Shown here: one piece after another, positions 1 through 12,298 of the stretch
How positions within the stretch are numbered: position 1 is the first letter of the stretch
Layout of the letters: each line of letters begins with the position of its first letter
Source of the DNA: Palsa-504 sp963739615
GTDB lineage: Bacteria > Actinomycetota > Actinomycetes > Streptosporangiales > Streptosporangiaceae
Length of the DNA stretch: 64,000 nt
Assembly (NCBI GenBank): GCA_963739615.1
Contig: CAVUBD010000035.1
Span: forward strand, 186,001 to 250,000
Direction of reading: 5' to 3'
Notes under the pieces: model-generated
Database searches by the model: none
What the model was told of the DNA's origin: nothing
Seen by the model: only the letters and a program-made list of their open reading frames with translations
Translations under genes and position numbers: made by a program

Positions 1-776
1 CAGCAGGGTGACCCGGTGCGCCTGAGCGAGTTCGGCATTGACCGGGGCGAAGCCCCCGCTGGCCATGCCGAACGGGCAGAAACGGCCGCCGGCCCGAGCA
101 GCCCGAACGCGGCCAGGCCGATGTCGCCGCCAACCCCGTCGAACACCACGTCCACCTCGCCCATGATGTGGCGGACCTGCCGGACCCAGCCGTCCTGGCT
201 GTAGTCCACGGTCAGGTCGGCCCCGAGGCCACGGGCGACGGCGAGCTTGCCCGGCTGCCCGGCCAGCGCCACGACCCGGGCGCCGGCCCGGCGGGCGAGC
301 TGGACCAGCAATGTCCCCACGCCGCCGGCCGCGGCCTCGACCAGCACGGTCTCGCCCGCGCGAAGCGCCGCCCGGTTCGCGAGCGCGAGGGCGGTACGAC
401 CGTCGGCCAGCAAGGCCACGGCATCGCGCATCGCCAGGCCGTCCGGGACCTCGATGACCCGGCCGGCGGGTACGACCACGCGCTCGGCGTAGCCGCCGGT
501 GCCGTTCAGGCTGGCCACGGCCCGGCGGCCGGCCAGCCGCACGTCCGCCTCGGCCCCGGTCACCGTGCCGCCGACGCCGTTGCCCAGGATCGCCGGCAAG
601 GCGGGCAGCATCGACGGATGAGGCGGCTTACCCGCCCGGATCTGCGTTTCCACGAACGTCACGCCGGCCAGCTCGACGTCGATGATCACCTCGCCCGGGT
701 CCGGCCTGGGTTCCGCCACCTCCGCGGGCTCCAGCACCCGGGGCGGCCCGAACTCCCGCACGACCACGGCACGCAC
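1..776 (-). CDS. Zinc-type alcohol dehydrogenase / NADPH:quinone oxidoreductase, partial and frameshifted
   Basis: MDR-superfamily oxidoreductase; the 3' end lies beyond the window. Translation from the GTG at 776 gives MRAVVVREFGPPRVLEP, the usual quinone-reductase opening, then a GroES-like domain and a Rossmann fold with EAAAGGVGTLLVQLARR. It is preceded by GAGGAGG. Around base 90 the frame breaks: the family motif GGRFCPFGMASGG is present but one frame away, and adding one G in the GGGCCGGCGGCC run restores it. I therefore read this as a real gene with a one-base loss, probably sequence error. It is divergent from a MerR remnant at 889, the usual arrangement for a MerR-controlled reductase. 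The substrate cannot be named. Confidence 0.8.
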   Translation of the reverse strand, partial: MRAVVVREFGPPRVLEPAEVAEPRPDPGEVIIDVELAGVTFVETQIRAGKPPHPSMLPALPAILGNGVGGTVTGAEADVRLAGRRAVASLNGTGGYAERVVVPAGRVIEVPDGLAMRDAVALLADGRTALALANRAALRAGETVLVEAAAGGVGTLLVQLARRAGARVVALAGQPGKLAVARGLGADLTVDYSQDGWVRQVRHIMGEVDVVFDGVGGDIGLAAFGLLGPAAVSARSAWPAGASPRSMPNSLRRTGSPC

Positions 777-850
777 GACGGCGCCTCCTCGACCGGAGTG
801 ACCCCGATTCGTATCCTAAGCCGCTGGGCGCCCCGAGGAGGCGCTCAGGT

Positions 851-881
851 TTGACCTTCCAGCGGCTGGAAGGTGCACAGT
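851..881 (+). promoter_or_regulatory. MerR-type promoter/operator
   Basis: TTGACC (851-856) and a weak -10, CACAGT (876-881), are separated by 19 bp, the long spacer typical of MerR-controlled promoters. The spacer region holds a perfect 9-bp inverted repeat, ACCTTCCAG (854-862) and CTGGAAGGT (866-874), with a CGG centre. The start codon at 889 follows 7 nt after the -10, so the transcript would be leaderless. The operator is intact although the adjacent regulator gene is not. Confidence 0.75.
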
Positions 882-888
882 CGGTCTC

Positions 889-1041
889 ATGAGCCAACCC
901 GCCGAGCTGTTCACCATCGGGCAACTGGCCCGGCGCACCGGCGTGCCCGCCCGGACGATCAGGTTCTGGTCCGACGCTGGGCTGGTCCCGCCGCCGGTCG
1001 TGCCCGGCTTCGAGTGGCTGATCGCCGCGCTCCGCGCCGGC
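889..1041 (+). pseudogene. MerR-family regulator remnant (internal deletion)
   Basis: The first about 35 residues are a clean MerR helix-turn-helix (FTIGQLARRTGVPARTIRFW, then SDAGLVPP). Immediately afterwards comes PVVPGFEWLIAALRA, which resembles the C-terminal end of this subfamily, so some 200 residues in between appear deleted. The frame stays open into the GNAT gene, giving a single 243-residue open frame, but the acetyltransferase has its own start signals at 1129. The dimerisation and effector regions are missing, so normal regulator function is unlikely. Confidence 0.65.
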
Positions 1042-1128
1042 CTTCGGCTGCGCCGGCCTCGGCCGCGGCCATGCCCGCCCGCTGCCTACCGAACCGGCCG
1101 GTTAACATCCTGGGCGCATAATGGCGGG

Positions 1129-1620
1129 GTGAACGACCCGGAGGTCACGATCAGGCCAGTCAACGAGGGTGACCGGCCCATGCTCTCGTGGCTCGTCGCC
1201 GAGCTCTGGGGATCCGAGCTCGTCGCCGTCCACGGCGACGTCCTGCGGCCCGCCGAGTTCCCCGGGTTCATCGCCGAACGATCCCGCCTGGTCGTGGGGC
1301 TGCTCACCTACCAGTTCGCGGGTGACTTCCTCGAGATCGTCACGCTCAACGCCATCGACCGCCGGGCCGGGATCGGGACCCGGCTCATCGAGGCTTCCAT
1401 CGGGACGGCGCGCCACTTCCGCTGCCGCCAGATCCGGCTCACCACCACCAACGACAACGTGGACGCGCTCCGTTTCTACCAGCGCCGCGGGTTCCGGCTG
1501 GCCGAGCTCCGGCCTGGTGCGGTGGACCGGTCCCGGCAGGAGAAGCCCCAGATCCCGCGGGTGGGCGACTACGGCATCCCGCTCCACGACGAGATCGACC
1601 TCAGCCTCCAGATCCGCTGA
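1129..1620 (+). CDS. GNAT-family N-acetyltransferase
   Basis: 163 residues beginning MNDPEVTIRPVNEGD. The acetyl-CoA binding region is DRRAGIGTRLIEASI, followed by LTTTNDNVDALRFYQRRGF, which is typical of GNAT enzymes. I chose GTG 1129 because CATAAT (1117-1122) lies 6 nt upstream and no Shine-Dalgarno is seen, as for a leaderless mRNA. An in-frame start at 889 would fuse a MerR helix-turn-helix to this enzyme; I consider that an accident of the deletion upstream. The acceptor substrate is unknown. Confidence 0.85.
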   Translation: MNDPEVTIRPVNEGDRPMLSWLVAELWGSELVAVHGDVLRPAEFPGFIAERSRLVVGLLTYQFAGDFLEIVTLNAIDRRAGIGTRLIEASIGTARHFRCRQIRLTTTNDNVDALRFYQRRGFRLAELRPGAVDRSRQEKPQIPRVGDYGIPLHDEIDLSLQIR

Positions 1621-1987
1621 GCCTCGATCCTGTGCATATAAGCTCCTTATCTGACCCTTTGGGCACTCTGTGCCCATTCCGGCCGATCTGCCGTCAGGGA
1701 TGTCGTGTTTGTGATGGTGATTTATCTTGACGTGCCTGCGAGTCCTCGGTCCATGATTGAACTCCGGTCACGTTCATCAGGGAGGCTCCCGGTTCGAAGG
1801 GCCCACGGCGTACCTTTCACCGACAGTATCGACGTGTGTGCTGTCGTGATCATGGGTGATGCGCTATACAAGGACATACGACTACCCGGCAACGGGGTGC
1901 GGGTGGTCATGGGCCAGGCGCTCCTGTCTGCGGGCTCGTGGCGAGGCTGCGAGGCTGCGAGGCAGGGACTAGGGGCAAGGAAGCGAG
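1621..1987. other. Intergenic region upstream of the AAA+ gene
   Basis: About 370 nt without a convincing gene. It holds a short hairpin (GGGCAC, loop TCT, GTGCCC; 1661-1675) that may end the GNAT transcript but lacks a T tract. The rest is the likely leader and promoter region of the AAA+ gene. A 99-codon frame at 1705-2004 overlaps that gene's start and has no recognisable features. Confidence 0.5.
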
Positions 1988-4420
1988 ATGCTGCCAAACG
2001 ATAGGGCCCAGCCCGCCGCGCCGGACAAGCCAAGCTGGCGCACCCGCATTGTGCGCATGCACCGGAAGCTCCCGACGTGGCTGAAGGTCGTCGTGCTCGC
2101 CACCGCCGTGCTGTTCTTCCCGGTGACGCTGGGGCTGATCGTCATCACCGCGCTGATCTACGCGGTCGTCGCGGTCGTCCAGGGGCGGCGGACCCGCGGT
2201 GCCTCGGCTTCGGTCGCGGTCTGGGGCCTGGCCGTGTTCTCCGCCACCTCAAGCGGCAACAGGACCTTCCTCTACTCTCTGCTGCTGCTGCCGTTCGTCG
2301 TCGCGCTGGCCGCGCACGCCAAGCCGCTGGCCCGCTGGTTCGTGCCGTGCCGCACGGTCGCCTGGGTGCTGCTGTGGTCGGTGCCTGTGGGTGCGGCGGC
2401 CCTGAAGCTGTGGCCGCACCAGCCGTTCATCGGCACGATCGCCGCGTGGCTGCTCGCCGCGGCCGTGCTCGGCTGGCGGGTGGCCAAGGGGATCCAGGAC
2501 GCGCGCATGGTCGGTCACGGCCCGGGCGGCTACCCGGACCAGTCCGGCCACGCCGCCAGCGGGGCCGCTAACCAGGCGGCCCGGCCCAGCGCCCATCCGG
2601 GTGCTCCCAGCTACAGCGTCCGGGCCCAGGCCGCGGCGCTGCCCTACGCCGAGCAAGCCGCGCGCGACCATCACGCGAGCCCGCCGAAGTCCCGGCCGCA
2701 GATCTCGGTCGAGGACGCCATGGCCGAACTCGACGCGATGATCGGGATGGCGCAGGTCAAGGACCAGGTGCGCTCGATCGCGGCGTCCATCGAGGCGGCC
2801 CGGCGGCGGGCGGTGGCGGGCGTCACCACCGAGAAGCCCATGCGGCACTTCGTCTTCCTCGGCCCGCCCGGCACCGGGAAGACGACGGTGGCCCGGGTGC
2901 TGGCCAAGATCTTCTATGCCTTCGGCCTGCTCGAGATGCCCGACGTCATCGAGGCGCACCGCGCCGACCTGGTAGGGGAGTACCTCGGCGCGACCGCGAT
3001 CAAGACCAACGAGCTCGTCGATTCCGCGCTGGGCGGGGTGCTCTTCATCGACGAGGCGTACAGCCTGGTCAACGAGGGCGACGGGCAGACCGACCGGTTC
3101 GGCGTGGAGGCGGTCCAGACGCTGCTCAAGCGGGCCGAGGACAACCGCGAGGACCTCATCATCATCCTGGCCGGGTACGAGAAGCAGATGGAGGCCTTCC
3201 TCGGCTCCAACCCCGGCCTGGCCTCGAGGTTCGCGACCCGGCTGAAGTTCCCGAGTTACTCCCCGGCCGAGATGCTGTCGCTGGCCGAGTCGGCGCTCGA
3301 CCGGCGCGGCGAGATGCTCGACCCGGACGCCCGGCCGGTGCTGTGGCGCACGCTGGAGGAGGTCGGCCGCCGCCGGATCGCAGACGAGCTCGGCAACGGC
3401 CGGTTCATCCGCAGCCTGCTCGAGAAGGCCGGCCAGGCTCGCGACGTGCGGGTGATGACCGGGACGGCCGAGCCCGCGGCCAAGGACCTGGTCACGATCC
3501 GCGCCGGCGACCTGGAGCAGGCCTACGGCGAGCTCACCAGCAGGCTGCGCGGGTACGAGGACACGCCCACGGTGGAGGGCGCGATCGCCGAACTTGACGA
3601 GCTGGTCGGACTTGAGCCGGTGAAGCAGCAGGTGCGGGCGATCGCCGCGCAGCTGCGGGTGGCGAAACTGCGCGACACCCACGGACTGGCCAGCCAGCCG
3701 CCGACCCGGCATTTCGTGTTCAGCGGCCCGCCCGGCACCGGCAAGACCACGGTGGCCCGGATCCTCGGCCGGATCTTCGCCGCGCTCGGCCTGCTGGTCA
3801 GGCCCGAGGTGGTGGAGGGCCACCGGGGCGACCTGGTCGGCGAGCACCTCGGCTCGACCGCGATCAAGACCAACAAGCTCGTGGACTCGGCCCTGGGCGG
3901 GGTCCTGTTCATCGACGAGGCGTACTCGCTGCACAACGACGGGTACTCCGGCGGCGACGCGTTCGGCGCGGAGGCGGTCCAGACCCTGCTCAAACGCGCC
4001 GAGGATGACCGCGACCGGCTGGTGATCGTGCTGGCCGGGTACCCGGTCGACATGGACAGGTTCCTGCGCAGCAACCCCGGCCTGGCGTCGAGGTTCAGCA
4101 CCCGGGTCACCTTCCCCAGCTACCAGCCCGAGGACCTGGTCCGGATCGCCATCTTGCTGGCCGAGCAGGCGGGGGACATGTTCGCGCCCGAAGCGGTCGA
4201 GGTGCTTGGCGCGATCTTCCGGCACGCGTGCGACTCGGGCCGGATCGACGAGCTCGGCAACGGCCGGTTCGCCCGGTCCCTGTTCGAGCGGGCCTGCGCC
4301 TGCCGCGACGTCCGGGTGGTCCGCCTGGACGACCAGGCCACCGCGGCCGACCTGACCACGCTGACCGCCGTCGACGTCGAGACCGCCTACCGCGACCTCG
4401 CCGTGCCCGGCCAGGGCTAG
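1988..4420 (+). CDS. Membrane-anchored tandem AAA+ ATPase (CbxX/CfxQ, EccA-like domains)
   Basis: 810 residues. Residues about 30-60 and 95-165 are hydrophobic membrane segments, followed by a low-complexity linker to about 235. Two CbxX/CfxQ-type AAA+ domains follow. The first has Walker A GPPGTGKTT near 292 and GVLFIDEAYSL near 350; the second repeats both near 580 and 638. The domains are close copies of each other. AGGAAGCGAG precedes ATG 1988. Such domains occur in Rubisco activase CbbX and in type VII secretion EccA, but no ESX or Rubisco genes are nearby, so the client is unknown. Both ATPase sites look complete. Confidence 0.85.
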   Translation: MLPNDRAQPAAPDKPSWRTRIVRMHRKLPTWLKVVVLATAVLFFPVTLGLIVITALIYAVVAVVQGRRTRGASASVAVWGLAVFSATSSGNRTFLYSLLLLPFVVALAAHAKPLARWFVPCRTVAWVLLWSVPVGAAALKLWPHQPFIGTIAAWLLAAAVLGWRVAKGIQDARMVGHGPGGYPDQSGHAASGAANQAARPSAHPGAPSYSVRAQAAALPYAEQAARDHHASPPKSRPQISVEDAMAELDAMIGMAQVKDQVRSIAASIEAARRRAVAGVTTEKPMRHFVFLGPPGTGKTTVARVLAKIFYAFGLLEMPDVIEAHRADLVGEYLGATAIKTNELVDSALGGVLFIDEAYSLVNEGDGQTDRFGVEAVQTLLKRAEDNREDLIIILAGYEKQMEAFLGSNPGLASRFATRLKFPSYSPAEMLSLAESALDRRGEMLDPDARPVLWRTLEEVGRRRIADELGNGRFIRSLLEKAGQARDVRVMTGTAEPAAKDLVTIRAGDLEQAYGELTSRLRGYEDTPTVEGAIAELDELVGLEPVKQQVRAIAAQLRVAKLRDTHGLASQPPTRHFVFSGPPGTGKTTVARILGRIFAALGLLVRPEVVEGHRGDLVGEHLGSTAIKTNKLVDSALGGVLFIDEAYSLHNDGYSGGDAFGAEAVQTLLKRAEDDRDRLVIVLAGYPVDMDRFLRSNPGLASRFSTRVTFPSYQPEDLVRIAILLAEQAGDMFAPEAVEVLGAIFRHACDSGRIDELGNGRFARSLFERACACRDVRVVRLDDQATAADLTTLTAVDVETAYRDLAVPGQG

Positions 4421-4440
4421 GCACCAGGACCGAAAACCCG

Positions 4441-8060
<3,620 letters not shown>

Positions 8061-8078
8061 CAGGCTGAGCCCGTATTT

Positions 8079-8099
8079 CCGGGGCCGAACGGTCCCCGG
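8079..8099. terminator. Bidirectional stem-loop between convergent genes
   Basis: CCGGGG (8079-8084) and CCCCGG (8094-8099) form a 6-bp stem around a CCGAACGGT loop, between two convergent stop codons (8060 and 8102). There is no T tract. The loop sequence recurs at other gene ends in this window. Confidence 0.45.
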
Positions 8100-8101
8100 T
8101 A

Positions 8102-9700
8102 TCAGCCGTCGTCAGCTTCAAGCTCGCGCAGCACGGCGATGAGCGCGGCCTCGTCCCCGCTGGTGTGGTCGAGCACGGCCATCAGCGCGTGCAGCACCAG
8201 GTGCCGGTCCTGGCCGGCGTCGAGCAGGCGCTGCGCGGCCTCCCACAGCTCCGGCGGGTCGCCGCGCCAGAGCCGGTCGGCCAGCACCATGTGCCGTTCG
8301 ATGTGACGGCCGACGCCGCCCGGTGCCGGGGTGGCGTGGTCGGCGGCCAGCAGCGCGCGCCGGTCACGCGGGTCGGCCGGGTCCAGGATGGAAAGGTCGC
8401 TGCCGGAATGCCAGCCCTCGAGGACCGGGAACGCGAACGCCCGCCGCGGCAGCGCCTCCAGGTCGGCGTCCGGCAGCAGCCGCCTGACCAGGGCGTAGTC
8501 CAGGCCGAACTCGGCCGGATCGCGGTAGGCCTGCCCGAACCGGCTCATCGAGTTGAACACGCACTCCAGGGTCTCGGTCACCACGGCCTCGTCGAGCCCG
8601 CGGCGGCGGCCCGCCCAGCGGACCCACGCCGCCAGCACGTGCGGCATCGCGTCCTGCTCCGCGAACGACAGCATGACCTTGCGCGGCAGCCAGCTGAGCA
8701 GGAACGTCTCCACCTTGGTCGGGCTCATCCGCAGCGGCCGCCCGAAGTCCTTGTCGCAGCCGTAGTCGATGATGCGGTCGGCGCAGTGGCTGGCCGACCC
8801 GCGGTCGGACAGGTCCTCCGCCTCGTCGGAGGCGAGGAACTCGGCGGCGAGCATCGCCCGCCGGTCCTTGCTCCAGGCCAGCCGCCGCGGCCCCGTCTGG
8901 CCGGCCAGCGTGCGGCCGCGCTGTGGCGGCAGCGCCCTGATCCTGGCCCTGATGAACGCGTGGTAGGAGGGGAACGACTCGCTGACCGACGGGTCGGCCG
9001 CCGCGTCGGTCACGGTGAGCGCCTTCTCCAGCATTCCCCTGGCCTGTCCCGCGTCGACCGGCCGGAACGCGTGCTTGCCTTCGGCTCCGCGCTGGCCGCT
9101 CGCCTCGCGGCAGTGGTCGAGCAGCTTGCCGACCCGCGAGGTCACCCAGCCGTCGCGGATCATCCCGTCCGCGTTGTAGTCCACCACGGTGACCAGGGCG
9201 TGCGGTTCCTCCCCGGCGTAGCTGAACACGCAGATGACCTCGTCCTGGTCGCCGAGGTCATCGGGGTTGACGTAGCACTCGGCCGCGGTCACCGCGCCCA
9301 GGTGCTCCGCCCAGCCCGGGCAGGGCACGCCGCCCGCGATCAGGTCCAGGGCCGCGCGCTCGGCCTTGGCCGCCTGCCGGGGCGTGCCGAGGCAGGCGAT
9401 GCCGGAGAGCAGGGCGAGCGCCGCCGGGCTGCGCTGGCCGGCCGCGTAGTCGACCAGGCCCTCGCCGACCAGCTGCTCGACGGCGGCGGCTCGCCTGCCG
9501 CCGCCGCGCTGTCCCCACCAGGTCCCGAGCAGCTCGCTGACCATGAGCTCCGCGTCGAGCGGGCTGCGCACGGCGAGCAGCTCCCGCGCCGCGCGCAGCA
9601 GTTCGGCGAACAGCGCATTCGGCGGCGGGCCAGCGGCGCCTCGGCGCTGGCCGCTGCCTGATCCTGACGGGGACTGGCTACGACGGCTCTGCGGGCTCAC
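8102..9700 (-). CDS. Conserved actinobacterial protein of unknown function
   Basis: 532 residues from GTG 9700, with GAGAGG about 8 nt upstream. The N-terminal 25 residues are low complexity (Ser/Gly/Arg); the rest is globular, with no signal peptide, membrane segment or nucleotide-binding motif that I can see. A Trp- and Gly-rich stretch near residue 60 and FSYAGEEPHALVTVVDYNADG near 180 look well structured. I recall similar proteins as conserved hypotheticals in actinomycetes but cannot assign a function. It is divergent from the PAS-phosphatase gene, with the promoters of both in 9701-9973. Confidence 0.75.
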   Translation of the reverse strand: MSPQSRRSQSPSGSGSGQRRGAAGPPPNALFAELLRAARELLAVRSPLDAELMVSELLGTWWGQRGGGRRAAAVEQLVGEGLVDYAAGQRSPAALALLSGIACLGTPRQAAKAERAALDLIAGGVPCPGWAEHLGAVTAAECYVNPDDLGDQDEVICVFSYAGEEPHALVTVVDYNADGMIRDGWVTSRVGKLLDHCREASGQRGAEGKHAFRPVDAGQARGMLEKALTVTDAAADPSVSESFPSYHAFIRARIRALPPQRGRTLAGQTGPRRLAWSKDRRAMLAAEFLASDEAEDLSDRGSASHCADRIIDYGCDKDFGRPLRMSPTKVETFLLSWLPRKVMLSFAEQDAMPHVLAAWVRWAGRRRGLDEAVVTETLECVFNSMSRFGQAYRDPAEFGLDYALVRRLLPDADLEALPRRAFAFPVLEGWHSGSDLSILDPADPRDRRALLAADHATPAPGGVGRHIERHMVLADRLWRGDPPELWEAAQRLLDAGQDRHLVLHALMAVLDHTSGDEAALIAVLRELEADDG

Positions 9701-9973
9701 CTAGATAGCCTCTCAGATCTGGACATGCGGACGCTATGCTACGTTGTCATGCCCGCTGTGATTCTGCCTCCTAGATGGCGTTTGCCACGCCGGGTGCATT
9801 GGACGGGCAGGCAAGATCACCACGATAGAGGGTCTTTCGCTGTCCGCGAATCTGCATCTGCGGCCGCACCGATTGCCGGACTGTGGCACGCTTGATTGGT
9901 TGACTGCGGGAACGATAGTCCCGGGGAAGGAGCCGCCCATGGCAGCCCCCGGCGCGGCAGGCGGGAGTTCGTT

Positions 9974-12160
9974 GTGAGCATGGAGACCTCCGTGCCAAGG
10001 CAACGGGATACTTCCGATTCCGCTCTGGTGGACATGCTGATGGCGGAGGCGCCGGCTGGTCTTGCCCTGTTCGGGCCGGACCTGCGCTTCCGCTGGCTGA
10101 ACGCTGCCCTGACGCGGCTCGGCGGCCAGCCGGAATCCGATCCGGCGGGCCACGCGGGCCGGCTGCCGTCGCAGGTGTGGCCGCCGGAGGTCGCGGCCAG
10201 GGCCGAGGCCGCGCTGCGGACGGTCCTCGGGCAGGGCGGCCCGCTCACCGAGCACGGCTATCCCCTGGTACCGCTGGACCCCGCCGCCGACGGCGCGGAG
10301 CCGGCCGGGGCCGCGGACCGCCACGACGCAGCATCCCTGACGGGCTGCGCGTCCTGGTTCGTGGTGCACGACCCGGCCGGGGACGTGGCCGGCATCGGCC
10401 TCATCCTGCTCAACATGGCCTCGCCTGCGGCCGCTGGTGCGGCCGACGGCGACGCCGACGCGGCCGCCGCCGAGGCGGCCGCCGCGGCGCTGGCCGCGGC
10501 CGAGATCAAGCGCAGCGAGGAACGCTACCGCTCGCTGGTCCAGGGCGGCGCCCAGGTGGTCTGGGTGGCCGGGCCCGACGGCGGGATGCAGGAAGACTCG
10601 CCGGAATGGCGGTGGATCACCGGGCAGTCGGTCGAGGAGTACACCGGGTTCGGCTGGCTGGAGTCGATTCACCCCGAGGACCGGGAGCGGGTCGAGCGCG
10701 ACTGGCGGGATTGCGTCCGCTCAGGCAAGGTCTTCGACGACCGCTACCGGATCCGCACCAAGGCGGGCTCGTACCGGCACTACGACGTGCGCGCGGTGCC
10801 GATCGAACGCGAGGGCAGGATCGTGGAGTGGGTCGGGGCCTGCACCGACGTCACCAGCCAGCGCGAAGCCGAGGAGATGCGCGGCCGCCTCACCGAACAG
10901 CTGTCGGCGGCGGCGCTGCGCACCGCGCGGCTGCAGCAGGTCACCTCGATGCTGGCCGAGGCGCTCACCGTCGAGCAGGTGGTCGAGGTCATCACCGAGG
11001 TGGGCCGGACCGCGATCGGGGCGCTGCGGTCGGCCGTCGCGCTGCTCGATCCCGACACCGCCCGGCTGCGGGTGGTCAACGACGACCTGCGGGACGCGCC
11101 CGACTCCGCGGGCGGCGAGCTGACCTTGAGCTCGCCGAGCGTGATGACCAAGGCGATCGCGACCCGGCGGCCCGTGCTCGTGGCCGACCCCGAGGACCTG
11201 CGCCGGCAGTTCGAGGACGAGCTCGACATCGATCTCGACCGCGTCGCGGCCTCCGACGAGCGGTCCTGGGTCGGCCTGCCGCTGCTGGCCGCGGGCGCGC
11301 CGCTGGGCGCGCTGCGGTTCTCCTTCGGCCGGCCGAGGAGGATCACCGAGGAGGAGCGGGTCTTCCTGGAGGCGCTGGCCGGGCAGTGCGCGTTCGCGGT
11401 GGACCGGGCGGCGATGTACGAGCGGGAGCACCGGACGGCGGAGACCCTGCAGCGCAGCCTGCTGCCGGACCAGCTGCCCACGCTGCCCGGCCTGGTGATG
11501 GCAGCCAGGTACCGGCCGGTGACCAAGAACATGGAGATCGGCGGCGACTGGTACGACGCCTTCCGGCTGGCGGACCAGCGGCTGGCCGTGGCGGTCGGCG
11601 ACGTGATGGGCAAGGGCCTGTCCGCGGCGGCCGGCATGGGCCGGGTGCGCAACGCGCTGCGCGCGCTGGCGCTGACCGACCCGCGCCCGGCGGCGGTGCT
11701 CGGCGGGCTCGACCGCCTGTTCAGCGCCACCGAGCAGGAGGAGCAGGTGACCACGGTCGCCTACCTGGTCATCGACCCGGAGACCGGCGACGGCGTGCTC
11801 GGGAATGCAGGCCACCTGCCGGCCCTTGTTCTAGAGGCGGGCTGCGCCCCGCGGTTCGACCAGGCCGACGCCGGGACCCCGCTGGGCTGGGCCAGCCCGA
11901 GGAAGCAGCACGCGTTCAACCTGAGGCCAGGCAGCACGGCGGTCTTTTATTCTGATGGTCTGGTGGAGAACAGGAATCGTGGTCTTGACCGGGGGCTTGA
12001 TGAGCTGGCCGCGGTGGCGGCACGGGCCGATGCGGACGTGCTGGCCCACCCGGCACGATTGCTTGAGTACCTGGTGGAACGTATGCTCGCTGGTCACGAG
12101 CAAGACGACGACGTCACGGTGCTCGTCATGCACGTGCCGGCGGGCGGTGGTCCACGATGA
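9974..12160 (+). CDS. PAS-GAF-SpoIIE protein phosphatase (PP2C type)
   Basis: Signalling phosphatase of the RsbU/SpoIIE kind, expected to dephosphorylate an anti-sigma antagonist. Order: a weak PAS-like domain (FGPDLRFRWLNAALTRLGG), an Ala/Asp-rich linker, a clear PAS/PAC domain (SEERYRSLVQGG to ACTDVTSQREAEE), a GAF domain, then the phosphatase from LQRSLLPDQLP with the metal-binding motifs GGDWYD and GDVMGKG and the late YSDGLVE. Cytosolic; no kinase domain is attached. GTG 9974 follows GGGAG by about 6 nt; ATG 9980 is an alternative. No partner STAS protein or anti-sigma kinase lies nearby, so its target is encoded elsewhere. Confidence 0.9.
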   Translation: MSMETSVPRQRDTSDSALVDMLMAEAPAGLALFGPDLRFRWLNAALTRLGGQPESDPAGHAGRLPSQVWPPEVAARAEAALRTVLGQGGPLTEHGYPLVPLDPAADGAEPAGAADRHDAASLTGCASWFVVHDPAGDVAGIGLILLNMASPAAAGAADGDADAAAAEAAAAALAAAEIKRSEERYRSLVQGGAQVVWVAGPDGGMQEDSPEWRWITGQSVEEYTGFGWLESIHPEDRERVERDWRDCVRSGKVFDDRYRIRTKAGSYRHYDVRAVPIEREGRIVEWVGACTDVTSQREAEEMRGRLTEQLSAAALRTARLQQVTSMLAEALTVEQVVEVITEVGRTAIGALRSAVALLDPDTARLRVVNDDLRDAPDSAGGELTLSSPSVMTKAIATRRPVLVADPEDLRRQFEDELDIDLDRVAASDERSWVGLPLLAAGAPLGALRFSFGRPRRITEEERVFLEALAGQCAFAVDRAAMYEREHRTAETLQRSLLPDQLPTLPGLVMAARYRPVTKNMEIGGDWYDAFRLADQRLAVAVGDVMGKGLSAAAGMGRVRNALRALALTDPRPAAVLGGLDRLFSATEQEEQVTTVAYLVIDPETGDGVLGNAGHLPALVLEAGCAPRFDQADAGTPLGWASPRKQHAFNLRPGSTAVFYSDGLVENRNRGLDRGLDELAAVAARADADVLAHPARLLEYLVERMLAGHEQDDDVTVLVMHVPAGGGPR

Positions 12161-12298
12161 GACCGGCGGGGATCAGGGTTTGGGGCCGCGGACGAGGCGT
12201 ACAAGTCACTCCCGGCCGCAGCCTATGGTGATGAAGTGGGAGGCAGGCGGGTTGAATCTGTCCCGAGTGGCATCTATCCAGCGAAGGAAGGGGTGACC

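Noticed and set aside
1705..2004. A 99-codon frame before the AAA+ gene
   Set aside because: It overlaps the AAA+ start, has no ribosome site or recognisable feature, and shows weak GC3 bias.
2249..4225. A 658-codon open frame on the minus strand opposite the AAA+ gene
   Set aside because: It is a GC-skew shadow: its composition is Arg/Gly/Leu/Glu-rich, it lacks domains, and the plus-strand gene has clear AAA+ motifs throughout.
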